The notes beneath the pieces are model-generated. The model saw nothing but the letters and a program-made list of their open reading frames with translations, did no database searches and was not told the DNA's origin. From Acanthacorydalis orientalis (Eukaryota; Arthropoda; Insecta; Megaloptera; Corydalidae): 64,000 nucleotides of DNA. The DNA lies in contig CM068314.1 of assembly GCA_034766995.1 (NCBI GenBank), positions 31,993,208 to 32,057,207 of the forward strand. Direction: 5' to 3'. How positions within the stretch are numbered: position 1 is the first letter of the stretch; the number at the start of each line of letters is the position of its first letter. Shown here in pieces: positions 25,661 through 39,289 of this stretch. A program made the translations under genes and the position numbers.

Positions 25661-27190
25661 GACACACACACACACAGTTTTAGTTTTTTAAAGATCATAG
25701 GTGTATAAAATGTAAATAATTAACAATATTTGTGTGTTTTATTCGTTTGATTATAATTTTAACAATAAAGTTATTTAATAAAATAATATTATTTATTAAG
25801 ATAGTTAATTAAGAATTTTGGAATTTCTTTTCAACAAAAAAATGCTTTAGAGTCAAAATTAAAAAGAACATTAGTATTGAGAAGTTACATGGAGCAGCGC
25901 TTTTAATCGTGTCTCCTACCAGTGAAAAAAACACCTGACGAATATATTTGTCTACCAAAGTAGAGAGTATCACTCAATCAATTCAAATAAATTTTAAGGC
26001 TAAGTTAAATTTTATAAAACATGTACAATCTTTTTATCCAAAGTATAAAAATTGAAAATAACTATTAAAAATAACCCTTTATGCTATAAATAATATTATT
26101 ATTGTTTTGTAACAAAAAATAATAACTTTATATTTAAAAGTATATTACAGAAATATAGACGTTTCATTATTTTACTATGCACATTTTCATTCATAAAAAA
26201 AATTGTGTTCAATTTTCAAATTGATTATTTCCTCATGCGATGATGGACTTCCTGTATTAATAGAGTTTAGTTCATTTTTTCCAATATTTTAATATATTAA
26301 TAGCAGGTGTAAAGAAATTTAACTAGCTACTAAATATATTAATTCAATTTTTCGGCTACAATCTGATTTTTACCCCTTGTTCTATCCTTATTCCATCTCT
26401 GTCGATACCCTTCAACACCATGTTATGTTTTTTTGCTGCGTCATTGTTTTTGTCTATGTTCTAAATTGAGTAGATTGACAGAGGGTTGTAAATTGGATAC
26501 TCTGAGATTATGTTGTAAGGGAGTAGTGACTTATAAGATTATTGTACCTATATATGTATATATATATATGTTTTTTTTTAAAAAATAATCATATCTGATT
26601 GAAAAAATAAAATGAAAAATGTATAAAAATATTCCAATTAGTGATTCGTTGAAATAGATTTTTTTAAATAACAAATATCAATTTTAAAAAACAATTTTTA
26701 ATTCATAATTATTTTGTTAAAAAAAAGAAATTACAACAATTCATTTTACTAGTTAATTAAAATGAATTAAATGTGTTTGTTAGAATATTTATTTACTTTT
26801 GAAATTGAACTTTTTAATAATACATTTCATTGTAAAAAAATAACAGATATACATTTGAGACTGTCAACTTTTCTAGCAAGAAGACTTTTCTAATAAGAAA
26901 TTTCTTTCATTTTCGTTTAACTTAATTTTGTACGCAGGTTTTACGAAAAACACAAATGCTTGTTTGATTTTATGTTAAGAAAACACCTTAAGTACTTGGT
27001 ATTCAATTAATTTTTATTGTCTTATGACTCATTTACCTATAATGAGAAACACTTTGCGAGAACATTAAAAATATGTTCCGATGAAATATGTTTTTAGCGT
27101 TCCTTAGAAGAACACTTGTTTAAATTTAAATTTTTGACATTTTATACTCGTACCTGAATTATTTCATTATCAATTTTCAGTTATATATGT

Positions 27191-27193
<3 letters not shown>

Positions 27194-27228
<35 letters not shown>
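27194..27228. repeat. TA array, 35 bp
   Basis: Preceded by TATATATGTATACA. Confidence 0.95.
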
Positions 27229-27232
<4 letters not shown>

Positions 27233-27358
27233 ATGTATAATACATAAATTAAAGAATTATTTTTAAAAATGTTAAGTGTTAATAAAGAAAATTCTTTATT
27301 AATACTTAACAGTGAAGTTTCAGTTAAATGAAATAGAACAATTGTTGGTTTAATGTAA

Positions 27359-27463
27359 TAGGTCGGTAAAAAAAAGAATTGCGGTTTATGACCTTAAAAT
27401 TCATATACATATTTCTATTTGTGGTTCAGAACTGTTTGATGACTAGCGCCTAACTTTTGTGAT
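27359..27463 (-). mobile_element. Mariner family B terminal fragment
   Basis: TAGGTCGGTAAAAAAAAG at 27359 followed by AATTGCGGTTTATGACC is a family B terminus, and about 75 bp of interior (through GACTAGCGCCTAAC) match the same part of the copy that starts at 27651. It is therefore a second, 3'-end-only copy in the same orientation, about 190 bp from the larger one. Confidence 0.65.
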
Positions 27464-27650
27464 TATATTATTATTAAATGGTTATTAATAAAGTTTTATT
27501 TAGGGTTTTAAAATTGTGGCTGTATAGTAAGAGCTATAATTGGTTAATTCAAGCCGCATTGAAAAAACTGAATAAATGAATTTAGAGTTATAGTTTGTTC
27601 ATGTATGAAAATTTATTTAAATCATTAAAATATCTTTTTTAATGAAGAAA

Positions 27651-28124
27651 TATTAAGTAGAAAAACAGGAGCTGTTTATGATCTTCAATTTTGTATACAT
27701 TTTTTAATTTAAATGATTTTAAGTGGTCTAAAACTGTTGGATGACTAACGCTTAAATTTTGGACAAGCTCTCTAATTGTTGATGCGTTGTTCTGATTCAA
27801 CTAATGCCTTCAGTTGGTTGTTATGAACTGAAAAAGGACGTCTGAGACCTTCTTCATCTTCAAGATTCTCGTACCTAGTACAAAACTTTTGGAACTACAA
27901 TTGCAGCGTACGTTCCTTAACAGTACTTACACCAAAGCATGGTTTTATTCACGAGCAGTTTTCTGTTGCTTTACCACTTCTTTTGAACTGAAAAAATGGT
28001 CTTATTTGCTTTTCTCCATCTTTAATTCAATAGCTCAGTTCGAAGAAAAATTAGTAATAAATCCAATGTCGATGTTACCAAAATACAGACAAAACAGAGC
28101 ACCAAATCACTTTAAAATGGTATA

Positions 28125-28125
<1 letters not shown>
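27651..28125 (-). mobile_element. Mariner family B copy 2, truncated by a TA array
   Basis: The minus strand reads, across stops and frameshifts, MEKSK near 28020, VVKQQK, a KERTLQL-like patch, DEEGLRRPFSVHNNQLKAL and then the 3' end GHK-like sequence, matching copies at 11.2 and 38.4 kb. The degraded terminal repeat is around 27651-27680 (AAGTAGAAAAACAGG). The other end stops at a TA array starting near 28127, so the outer part of that terminus is lost. Only the N-terminal DNA-binding half of the transposase is represented. Confidence 0.7.

Positions 28126-28126
<1 letters not shown>

Positions 28127-28167
<41 letters not shown>
28127..28167. repeat. TA array truncating family B copy 2
   Basis: A 41-bp TA run located where the element's 5' terminus should continue. 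Confidence 0.95.
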
Positions 28168-28168
<1 letters not shown>

Positions 28169-28649
28169 CAGATTTATAGTTTATGATTATTAATTTATTA
28201 ATCCTCTTGGTGCTTCATGTGTATCATGTGTTCAATTAAAGTGCAGCATGAATTTTCTTAATCATAAATCGTTAGGTTTTTTTTTGCTATTTGTCTTGAA
28301 AAACACATCAATTATCAGATATTTTAATGTGATTTGGGAAAATATTAATTATTGTTATAGATATCTATAATAATAAAAAATATTTCGCATTGAACAGCCG
28401 TTTTGTGACAGTATCAACACGCACCAAATTGCTTAACAAAATAGAAAAGTGAGATTTATAAACGTAATAAAATTATTTACGATATTTGTTTATATTCATA
28501 ATTTATAGCTCGTTAAATTTTTACATATACTTTATTAACAAGAAAAAATATAAATATTTGAATACTTAAGTATAATAAAGATACCGTTTTGTAAAAATAA
28601 ATATTGAAAATATCTTAAATTTACTGATTCATAAATTGTTAGGTATAGT

Positions 28650-28652
<3 letters not shown>

Positions 28653-28736
<84 letters not shown>

Positions 28737-28738
28737 GT
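28653..28738. repeat. TA array, about 85 bp
   Basis: About 68 bp of TA, a single G, then more TA. Confidence 0.97.
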
Positions 28739-29373
28739 ATGACAAAAAATGTAAGAGACATTTGTTGAAAATATTAACAAGAAACTCATTTCCAATATGT
28801 ATATTCTATATCAATTTTTACTATCAGATAATTATTTATTAGATATAATGAGTTATTAGTTTAGAAGTGGTCCTAGAATTGAAACATTAAAATTCTATTA
28901 TAATAAAACTAGCATCTTGAAACTCTCACCATTATATCATAAATTCGAATTCGTCACTTGAGAATATTTTTTCTTCTGTAAAATATGAAGACTATGTTTA
29001 AAAGAAAATTGAACTAGTTCCAAGAAATTCACAAGAATCTGTCTCAAATATGTAATAAAGTTGCAATATGTTTACATTCTAAATATTTCAAAATCAATAT
29101 TTCTTTAGTCTTAACGTTCAGCACAAAGTTTAAAAATTATTATTTGAAGAAATCGATATTTTAAATGTTGATAACGTTTTTGCATTATTTGAATAGAAAA
29201 CATAATAATTGGTTATCAATAATTTGCCGAAAAATAAAGTATATTATAATAAAATTCATAATTATTTAGTAAAAAAAAATAATAAAAAATTAAATGGTAG
29301 AGGTTAAACTAAATTTTACTTAATAAAATTAACTGATTTATTTCGATACTTAGTGTAAAATAAATACATACGA

Positions 29374-29374
<1 letters not shown>

Positions 29375-29410
<36 letters not shown>

Positions 29411-29420
29411 TGTATATATG
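29375..29420. repeat. TA array at 3' end of mariner copy 3
   Basis: A TA run then GTTTGTATATATG up to the element end. Confidence 0.93.
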
Positions 29421-30238
29421 GAAGTCGTTTGATAAGTACGGTGAAAGAGCAATTTAAACACCGTTTTTTTTTAGAAAAAAAAACGATTTTATTTCTTAAC
29501 AAAATCTCCATTGAGGGTTATACACTTGGTTCAGCGAGTCAGTAAAATACGCATTGACAACAACGTTGATATTCTTATTAGACGAGAATTTCTTCTCACC
29601 GAGAAAAATTTTAAAAAAAGGGAGGAGAGAGAAGTCACACGGTACCAAGTCTGAAAAATAGGTTGGATGAGGAGTAAATTCGAAGCTTAATTCGTGCAAT
29701 TTTGTCATTGTAACGGTTGATTTGTGGGACGACGTGTTATCCTGGTGAAAGAGCGCTTTTTGCGCTCCAATCTTGCCCATTTTTCTTTAGCTCTTTTTTC
29801 AAACGGTCCAATAATGTTGCACAATAAGTTCCTGTAATGGTTTTTTCCTTCGTTAAGTAGTTCATCAGGATGATTCCTTGGGAATTACAAAAAACTGTGG
29901 CCATCACTTTCCCAAAACGGTCTTCGTCTTCTTTGGCACACTTTCACCAGTTGTTTTCCACTGCTTTGTCTCCTGCTTAGACTCAGGTGTGTGTGGTTGA
30001 TCCATGATTCATCCACGGTGACGAATAGATGCAAAAAGGTCTGCTCGTTTTTTCCATTTTTGCGACAACTACTATAATGCTCACTTCAAACTCCTGTAGA
30101 ACGTCAACAAAACATTACTCCTGGCTGAAAATTTCGCTTAAGTTAGTTTGAAAAATGATACATGATAGCTGTGACGTTACTAAATGAATGATGTTGGTAC
30201 CATACCATAGACATTTACCAAACTTATGAAACGACCTA

Positions 30239-30240
<2 letters not shown>
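29421..30240 (-). mobile_element. Mariner family A copy 3, internally deleted
   Basis: Termini AAGTCGTTTGATAAGTACGG (29422) and CTTATGAAACGACCTACTT (30222-30240) match family A. The minus-strand coding relic includes VDESWI (Trp retained, Thr to Ser), the frame 29780-29496 with FHQDNTSSHKS and DLVPCDFSLL, and a C terminus NAYFTDSLNQVYNPQWRFC ending at 29496. Several frameshifts separate the pieces. TA arrays flank both ends (29375-29407 and 30238-30281), so it probably inserted into an existing array. Confidence 0.87.

Positions 30241-30281
<41 letters not shown>
30238..30281. repeat. TA array at 5' end of mariner copy 3
   Basis: A 42-bp TA run starts at the element terminus. Confidence 0.95.
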
Positions 30282-30284
<3 letters not shown>

Positions 30285-31316
30285 ATATATTTTTATACAA
30301 AAGTATACATGAAAACCGTAATGAAAACATTCATAAAAGCCCATTTAATTCATTTTTGAATGAATTTAATAATATAAAAAGCGTTAACTGAAACATAAAA
30401 TTAGTTTTTCGTTAAAGAATATTTAAGTTATTATAAAAAAATCTTTTGTATTAAATAATACATTTTTTAAAAAATAATTATATAATTATAAAGTATACTA
30501 ATTCTTTCCATGCCAGTAAAAACCACCGAGACATATTCAAAACAGAAAAAACAACAAACTCTGACATACACATGTCTTTGTAAATAATGAAAATATCGTT
30601 GAAAAGCAATTTTCTACTGTGCTCCTAATAGACTACACGTATGTTTTTGTTGTAGCTGGTTTTAATCTCAAAGTGGAGGTACGTATTTAATCATCACATA
30701 GAGAGTCTAGTTTTAAAGTGGATTATTTTGAAACGTACGTCTGTCGACGTTACAGGTAATTGATGTGATTAAAGGTGAATGTAATAACTTAAAGCTGGCT
30801 CGAAAAAAATAAAGAAGAGATTTTTGTTAATTAAATGCAAATCTATGTTAATTTTATAAACAAAACGGCTCGATATTGAATTTCTGTCTGTATTGTATTT
30901 AACAAGTAATAAACGACGTACAAGAATACTGAACGACTAATTGTTAATATATATCGCGAGTGTTTCAGGTATTTGATTAGAATTTTAACAACGTTACATC
31001 TCTTCCAAGAATGTCAGCATACTGCGCCTCGTTACAGAACAGAACTCCCCCTATTTTGTTTTAATTATTTCTCCGTAGCAAAAGAAGCAATTTTATAAAC
31101 ACATGAAAAGACCCTTTTCGTTTTACTTCTCTTTTGAAGTTATATTAAGTATTCGTTACTTACATAGCTCTGTCCTTTGTCGTCATAACTTCAAGATGGA
31201 GCACTTGGTTTTATATATTTTCATGGATTAATGACTTCAGAGAATTTTATTATCAGAGAAATGTTATACAATATCAATTTTTTTAATATAAATGCTACAT
31301 ATAAGATCAATTAAAT

Positions 31317-31318
<2 letters not shown>

Positions 31319-31359
<41 letters not shown>

Positions 31360-31368
31360 TATACACAC

Positions 31369-31399
<31 letters not shown>

Positions 31400-31428
31400 T
31401 ATACACATATATATACACACACACACAC

Positions 31429-31465
<37 letters not shown>

Positions 31466-31466
31466 C
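31319..31466. repeat. Compound TA/CA array, about 148 bp
   Basis: Alternating TA tracts and ACACAC blocks; the longest simple-repeat locus in the window. Confidence 0.95.
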
Positions 31467-32957
31467 TATAAGTGATCGTCTTATGTATAGCATTTAGATT
31501 TTAAAAAATCATTATTATATCGCATTTCTTTGATAATAAAATTCCACGAAATCATTAGTCCATGAATACATAAATCCAAGAGCATCATTTAAACTTATTC
31601 GACAAAGAATGTAGCTATGTGAATAACGAATATTTAATATAACTTCAACAAAAAAGTAATATAAAAAGAAATTTGAATAAGAAAATTAATTTTCTCTTTT
31701 ATAGTATGTAAAGTTATATGAATACAGATATGAAAATCGAACTATTTTATTTAGAAGTATGAATAAAGACCTTTTTATCTTATCTTAAAAACGTATCAGA
31801 TTGATAAATCGTTGAGTTACATTAACGATTAGACTGGCATTTTTTTTATTAACTCTCTGGTTCCGGTGCGGTAAACTAAGCTGAGCGCGTGTTTTTATCT
31901 ACAAATATCCTTCTTTCTGTTACTCGCAGAACACTGATATTCCTTGTTATCGTCTATTATTCGGTACTATCACTAATGAAGTTTAAAAAAGAATGATAGA
32001 ATCCGTAAATATTTCTCTAATTCTCTCTTGTATTTAAAAATCAATCTCAACCCTAGTGCACATGCTTTACTCAATAAATATCAGTTTACTGATCGTCAAA
32101 CGTTTGCCACCAAGAAATAGAATGATATTTTTAATTATATCTCTATTTACTTGTAATACTCATGTTCTATTGATACTAATGGGTGGTGAAAGGATTGACT
32201 TTGATGTTTAACTAATTAAAATTCCTTCCATTCCTTCATAAATAGTATTTTTCATGAAAAATATTATCGGTAAACTGTGTTTACTGCACCGTCACAAAGA
32301 GTTTTAAAATGACGCCAGACTGGAAGTGTTAAATAACCTAACATTACGTTGAAAAGGTAAATATTTTATAATAACTTATAGTTTTTTGTAACATATACTT
32401 TTTAAAGGCATATAGGTAATATTTACTGCGCTATGTAAATAAATGAAATTTTGAATAACTTTATAGAATGCCATAACATTGAGAAACATTATTTTATTCT
32501 TAGATTTATATAATGATCATATTATTTATATATATATATATATATATGTTCACATTTATTACTTCGACTGAAAAAAGAACAGAAAGCAAATAGTAATAAG
32601 TTATGGTGAAATGATTGAAAAAATAATTGAAATTGTTTTTTTAATTCAACCACCAAAGCACTAAACACATTCCATAAACGTCTCGAATTTTGTGAAAATT
32701 GTTGACCTACACCATTTTTTTGAATTATGTAAACGCTGTGAGTAGATTTACAAAACGTCAGATATGAGCTTTCGCCGATCTCCATTTCCGATTTTCTGTC
32801 GATTCGTTGTACTGAACGGAAACGGATTTCCATTTAAAAAATACATACACAAACTTATATACCTTTACTGCACACATACTGGAACTCAAACGTATACTTC
32901 AAAAGCTCTCATATTATTACACATGCATATTACATTTGAGCACACAGAAGGGAAGTG

Positions 32958-32959
<2 letters not shown>

Positions 32960-33005
<46 letters not shown>
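32960..33005. repeat. TA array, 46 bp
   Basis: Pure TA tract. Confidence 0.97.
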
Positions 33006-33008
<3 letters not shown>

Positions 33009-33732
33009 TACGCAAGTAGAAAATATTAAAGAATTCTTTTTCATAAAATTGATAACATTCTTTTCTAGGTTATAGTTATTTTTTATTAAAAGATATCTCT
33101 TAGAGAAGGAAATGTTTTCTATTTTAACAACTAATTTCATTCAAACAGTACAAATATCATAATTTAGGTGTAAATATATATAGGTACGAAATCGGATATA
33201 AAGAAACACCAATATAACAATATAGTAATTTTTGTGTGATTAAAAAACAGAAGTATCTTTTATTTAAAGTTATAATTTATTTATATTTGAGATCTAGTTG
33301 CTATATCGATCTGGTGGTCTTATTCTTGTCGAATTTCTTGAGATACCTCAACAGTTCTAATTAGTAGTAGAAATAAATACTCAAAAAATTAATTATTAAT
33401 ATTGAGTTACATAGAGAATATTCGATAAATAATAATATTTCATTGTAATGTGAATAAATATAAATCTAATTTTAATCTTCCTTACAAGTTTACCGTTGAA
33501 TTTCATAATAATTAACTATTTTAATGATTTAAAAAAAAATCTTATATTACTTACATGTATTTTCATAAAACCAAATTCATATATAACATTTATAAAGATA
33601 TTTATAAAAAAAAATGCTTCAAAAATGTAGTAGTAAAATAAATTTAAATATTTGAGTAAAAGCAAGAAACGTTTGCAATTACTCTATACATAAATATATA
33701 AAAAAATGAAATAACTTAAAATTATCATTATA

Positions 33733-33736
<4 letters not shown>

Positions 33737-33772
<36 letters not shown>
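33737..33772. repeat. TA array, 36 bp
   Basis: Pure TA tract. Confidence 0.95.
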
Positions 33773-33775
<3 letters not shown>

Positions 33776-34240
33776 AAGAGAATATATTTACTTTTAAGAA
33801 AAAAACATTTTAATAATTAAATATAATGAAAACATTCTCTATGAATATAAAAAAAAACTAATTACAAGAGAAGAAATAAAAATAATTCCTTTTTTTACCA
33901 AAAATTCATTGTGGAATTCATTAAAAGTCATCTGATAGTAAAATTACATTGTTAACTATCATGAAAAGTAAAAACGATTTCAAATGTGATATTTAAAACA
34001 ATGACTACAATGCAGTTTTCAGTTTTATTTACATATAAAAGTATTTAACATATCACTTATACACATGTGTATATATATATATATATATATGCTTATGTGT
34101 ATTTATATTAAGTTATAACTTATATACAGGTTTAATAAAAAACTTTTTAATCTTTCAACTTTCATGACAGCAGTACGTGAAAATTGTAATAAAATGCATA
34201 ATAAAAACTTCATGTTTCTTTACATATTGATATATTAATA

Positions 34241-34243
<3 letters not shown>

Positions 34244-34283
<40 letters not shown>
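34244..34283. repeat. TA array, 40 bp
   Basis: Pure TA tract. Confidence 0.95.
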
Positions 34284-34286
<3 letters not shown>

Positions 34287-34563
34287 TACATGAATTAGTA
34301 AACGAATGTCTGATATTGAAATCTACAAATATGATTTATATATTTTTTTCACTTATGTGTCAGTTTTTATCTTCTTTTATTGAATGTTTGCATGAAATAT
34401 TTCCCAATTTCAAAAAATAAAATTTTCAATTTAAACACTTACTGTATTTACCTACTTTTTCTCGAATTTCATAGTTTTGAACAGTTTAATCTTTTTGACC
34501 GACATAAATATTTGCCATAAACATTTTTTAATATTATCGTTTGGAATTTTTTGTTAATCCAAC

Positions 34564-34601
<38 letters not shown>

Positions 34602-34602
34602 T
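34564..34602. repeat. TA array capped by GA
   Basis: TA then GAGAGAGAGAGAG. Confidence 0.95.
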
Positions 34603-35116
34603 ACAAGTGAAGATATTTTTCGTGCTTCAATTTCATTTTTTAATTTGTTTTAAAATAATGGAAATGGTTTGATTAGTAACAAATACATTTGTTAAATGCT
34701 GTTCCAAATATAGCTTATCTACTTGTCAAAAAAACGATATCACGAAAATTAAACACGTTTATTGTTAGAATATCTTAATTTGGAATTATTTGTTTACAAA
34801 TAAAATAATTTAGTATTAATCTGGTTAATCAAATAAATAAATAATTACCAATCAACAGACATATAATTTGTCAATAAGGGAGTATGAGTTGTTGTATGTG
34901 TTCTTAATTTTCAATTAATTTATTATCTGTTTTGTGAAGATAGATGTGCCTTTAATAAAACCAAATATTCATTTAAAGTATTTATAAATTAAATTTTAAT
35001 TTGTATAATATCTATGTATGTGATGTTAAATTTAGTTATCCAAAGCTTTGCTTTTGAGGATCATAGCTTATCTTCAACTATACAAAATGATTAATTTTTC
35101 GTTCTCTCTCTTTATA

Positions 35117-35164
<48 letters not shown>
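35117..35164. repeat. TA array, about 48 bp
   Basis: Preceded by CTCTCTCTTTATATA. Confidence 0.96.
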
Positions 35165-35167
<3 letters not shown>

Positions 35168-35890
35168 ATACTAGTTCAATTCAAATATCTATTGATTTTA
35201 TATTTTCCTTTAAAAAGATCATTTCGACGTTTATCTGAAATAAGATACGATTAAATATACTTGAATAAAATTCTCTTGATGGTACGATTTTCATCTTTTT
35301 TATAAAATTATTTTGTAGACTTATATACACATTTTTCAGCGATTCGAGTTCATTTTAATTAAATTGAAATAAGATATCATGCCTATTAATAGTTCTTTTG
35401 TTATTTATTCGTATAAGAGAATTCTTTTTTCGATGTACGCATCCAAAAATATTCAGGTACTGTCAATTGAAAATAAAATTGTTACAACTAAAAGTATAAT
35501 TTTCGTTAGAATGATTACATATGGAACTGTAATTAAATTCTTTTATTTTTCTACAAACCAAAAATAAATTATTTATTAAAAAATGATCAATAATTGATCT
35601 TTAATCATGTATAATTTTGCTCTTATGAATTTTCATTCCGATTCCATCATCTACAGAGCGTTAAGACGCAGAAAAATATTTTTTTTACCTTTCTATCAGA
35701 AAAAATGTGTATATAAAACTAACTTATTTATTTTTGAGTAAGGCTTTCACCTCTAAATATTACAATTCCTCTCTACTTATGCAAAAAATATAATTCAATA
35801 AAAATAAATATTTTTATGAGTGCTTTCTTTTATTTAATTAATCATATTAGCAACTATACTACAGTCATATATTGTAACATTTACTATACA

Positions 35891-35956
<66 letters not shown>
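35891..35956. repeat. CT plus TA array
   Basis: TCTCTCTCTCTCTCTCTC then a TA tract and GTATGTATGTAT. Confidence 0.96.
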
Positions 35957-35957
<1 letters not shown>

Positions 35958-37117
35958 TCTACAGTAAAATAATTCTTTTTATTTGTAAATATCTTCTATA
36001 TAAGAACTAACTGTAGTTACTGTAACAAAATATTTTCATCTTGTTCGAAATAATCACTGATCAGTGTATATTATATGAAAGTAAATATATTTTCATCCAT
36101 CTGTCGCTGCCAAGGCAAGGTCAGTAAGCAGGTGTATAAGATCAGATCTACTTGACATGCAAAGACAGGTTTTGAGAAAAAGTATTTATTAATGTTACTC
36201 TAGACACTATTGCTAGTTTATCAAGTTTTAAATTAAAAGGAACGACGTTTGATGTAAATAAAATGATGAGGCCTTCCACATATCCATGTTTATCATTTCA
36301 AATTTGCAAAATTTTTAATATATCAACATTTATTATTAATACTACTTAAAGAAATATAATGTGTTGTATATTATTGAAAAAATATAAAGCTATCTTAATT
36401 TTATGGTTAACAGTTTCATACAAAAATATTTTATGAATGAAATGATAAATCCTTTTCTTTGTAAAATTCTTAAAATTTGTTTCCATATTTATTTGAAAGT
36501 AAGCATGCATTTGCAATTACAGAAATCAATATAAAATCGAGCACAGTTTGAATATTCAACAAATCATTCCGCATGAAAAGATTCCTTACTTCAAAAAAAA
36601 AAGAATGTCTAGAATTCACCATTAATACTGCACAGTATTGCTAATAAACCGTGTGTCTTTCTTACTTTGAACGATACTATAATTTATTTTCTCCTGGAAT
36701 TCGTTATATAAACTGAGAGATATTCAAGTCTAATTTATTTTTCAGTTAATACATCCATTCTTTGTTCGTGTCTACTGAGTTACGAACTACAGAAATATCT
36801 TTTAAATTACAAATACTTCATTTATTTTCTGTTTAATTACAAGATGAATATAATAAATTGCATGAAAAATGTATGAACAACTATAATGCACATAGTACAA
36901 ATATTCTGACTCATGTAAGACAATATGTAATTGTTTTTGTTATTCATTCTGTGAAATCAATTTGAAATGGAAACGTATTTACTTGTCTCCCAGTTTGACA
37001 TTTAAAATTTTCTTTTAGTACAATCGTATAAAAAGTTTTGATTAAATTTTGATACCTTGACCTATTTTCTTTAACGATTTTTATATACTAGAAGTTATTT
37101 TCTGATTATATGCATAT

Positions 37118-37129
37118 ACACACACACGC

Positions 37130-37161
<32 letters not shown>

Positions 37162-37186
37162 ATGTTTGTATATATATATATATATA
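37118..37186. repeat. CA-TA-TG self-complementary array
   Basis: ACACACACACGCATATA... passes through TA into TATATGTGTGTGTG, so its two halves are complementary; a second TA run follows. Confidence 0.93.
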
Positions 37187-37381
37187 ATGTCATCGTTAAT
37201 AATTAATGCACATTATTCTTTTATTACCATATTTTTAATATTAATTTATGAACATTTAGGCGAAACAGAAAAAAATATTCTATTTACAACTTTTAATCTT
37301 TTACAAAATGAATGTTTGCTTGTTGAAGTGAATATTTCTTGTTTATATAAATGAAATACCATTTTCAATAGTTATATGTAC

Positions 37382-37383
37382 AT

Positions 37384-37435
<52 letters not shown>

Positions 37436-37438
37436 AAT
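37382..37438. repeat. Interrupted TA array
   Basis: Three TA blocks separated by ACATA and GTATA. Confidence 0.95.
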
Positions 37439-38408
37439 GTAGTGAATTTTTGATATATATTCAACTTTTTTTTTATATTTTTCTATTTTTTTTTATACGT
37501 TTTCAAATTTTGTTGTACGGATTAAAAAGTATTAATATTATTTATTTGAAAAATATTTTTTTTAAATCCGCAAATAAGCGGGTATTGAAAAAGATTTTTT
37601 TATAAATACTAAAATATTTGCTGTTTTATAATAAATATAGTAGTTGAAAATAAAAGGTCTGAAAGTAAAATTCGTTATTTAATTTAACAAATGATTCAGT
37701 ATCCATAATCTATATTTTTTTCATATTAATAATTAAATAATATCCATAGTTGTAAAAACTACAATTGTTCTCTGAAGGTTCCTTATTTTCATTTTTAAGT
37801 ATAACCATGTTTTACCAAGGTTCTCAAATTGAATAATATCGTGATTGTGAAAATATTAAATTAAAAAAAATTTGCTGACAAAATAAAATTTATGTAGTTA
37901 TGAACGATTATTTTTTTCCGACATATAATAAATATTTTTCTATTAATAATTTATTTTACAGTGCTGGCATTAATTGCAATTAATAAATTATTATTTTATA
38001 AAATACTAAAAAGTTGCTTTGTTTATTTGTTTATTAAAACATTCACTTACTTTCAAAAATGTTGGACCCCAGATGAAAAAGATAAATATGTTAATAACAA
38101 AATAGTGGAATGTCAGATTTAAGTGATTAAAAATATAAATTTAAAAATACTAAATAAAAAACGAAAAAAAGATGAAATGTTGTTGGAAAATAGATGTGAA
38201 AACTGTTTTATCTTCTAGTGTCATGAAGATAAGACATCCATGAAAATTGACTCACCAGATATTGTTAGTGTTACTAATAAAAATTAAATAAATATTTCAA
38301 AAAATCTTATAAATTTCTTTAAGAAAATCTATTCATCTTATGAGATACAGAGAAAGTGTCATCGTTAATTGTAAATTAGTCAAACATTACATGGCTTTGC
38401 ATAACATA

Positions 38409-38969
38409 TTAGGTTTGTAAAAAAATAATTACGAGTTATGGCCTCCAAATTCATATACATTTTTTAATTTAAATGGTTTTAAGTGGTCCAGAACTGTTGG
38501 ATGATAGAAGCCTAATATTTATGCAAGCTCTAGAATTGTTCGTGGTTCTGATTCAACTAACACTTGCAGTTGAACATTATGAACTGAAGGAGGACGCTTG
38601 AGACCTTCTTCATCTTCAAAATTCTCGACCACAACATGAAATTTTTACAACCAAAATTGCACCGTACGTTTCTTAACAGTACTCACACCAAAACCATCGT
38701 TTAATTTACGATCATTTTTTGCTGCTTTACCACCCATTTTGAACTCATACAAAAATTCTCTTATTTTTTTCTTTTGCATCTTTAACTCATGACTCGAATT
38801 TGAAACAAAATTAATAATAAAACCAAAGTTGATGTTATCAAAATACAGACCGAAAAATGCACTTTAAAATGGATATTAACATGAACACTATGAAACGACA
38901 CTCTCATTAAAAAAAATTAAGGTTAGAATTCATAAAACATAAACTGCAATTATTTTCCTACCAACCTAA
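38409..38969 (-). mobile_element. Mariner family B copy 3, complete internally deleted element
   Basis: A 561-bp element bounded by TTAGGTTTGTAAAAAAATAA and TATTTTCCTACCAACCTAA, flanked by TA on both sides, the classical mariner target duplication. On the minus strand a start codon at 38779 opens KKKIREFLYEFKMGGKAA, then KLNDGFGVSTVKKRTVQFW, a stop, and further N-terminal domain sequence: ENFEDEEGLKRPPSVHN, LVESEPRTILELA and HPTVLDHLK. The frame then passes straight into the 3' end. These are the two helix-turn-helix segments of a cecropia/Hsmar1-type transposase; the catalytic half is absent. Confidence 0.88.
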
Positions 38970-39289
38970 TAGTTACTGTGATTTACAAAATAGCTTATTA
39001 ATTGATAAATCAAATGGAATATTTTTTTAAAATTATTTAAATTAGGATCAATGGTAGTTTTAGAACTAAGCAGATTTTTATTTAGATATTATTTAAAGTA
39101 GTTATATGTTAAAATAGATTTATCTTTCCGATACATACCTTAATTAAAGATTTTTTCATTTTAATGTCGTTTAATTTTGTTACTGTATTACTTTTCGATT
39201 AATTTGAAAACGATTAATCGCTGGAAACGATTATTTAATTTTTGCTTAGTTTCGATTTTGATTATTGATTAACTGAAATTAAACATTCC

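Larger units (their letters stand above)
24062..27358. other. Gene-free stretch around the 25 kb island
   Basis: AT-rich unique sequence on both sides of the island. A short TA run occurs at about 26555-26569. A GCAGGTG E-box-like site is at 26303-26309. Confidence 0.55.
30282..38408. other. Long gene-free stretch
   Basis: Contains the listed arrays. 30,500-31,250 and 31,840-32,340 are somewhat less AT-rich but carry no coding frame I can support. A GCAGGTG site is at 36128-36134. Confidence 0.55.

Noticed and set aside
27889..28125. Plus-strand frame of 78 codons
   Set aside because: Antisense of family B copy 2.
30655..30682. Possible 23-nt micro-exon between TTGTTGTAG and GTACGT
   Set aside because: No adjoining exons and nothing to support such a short exon.
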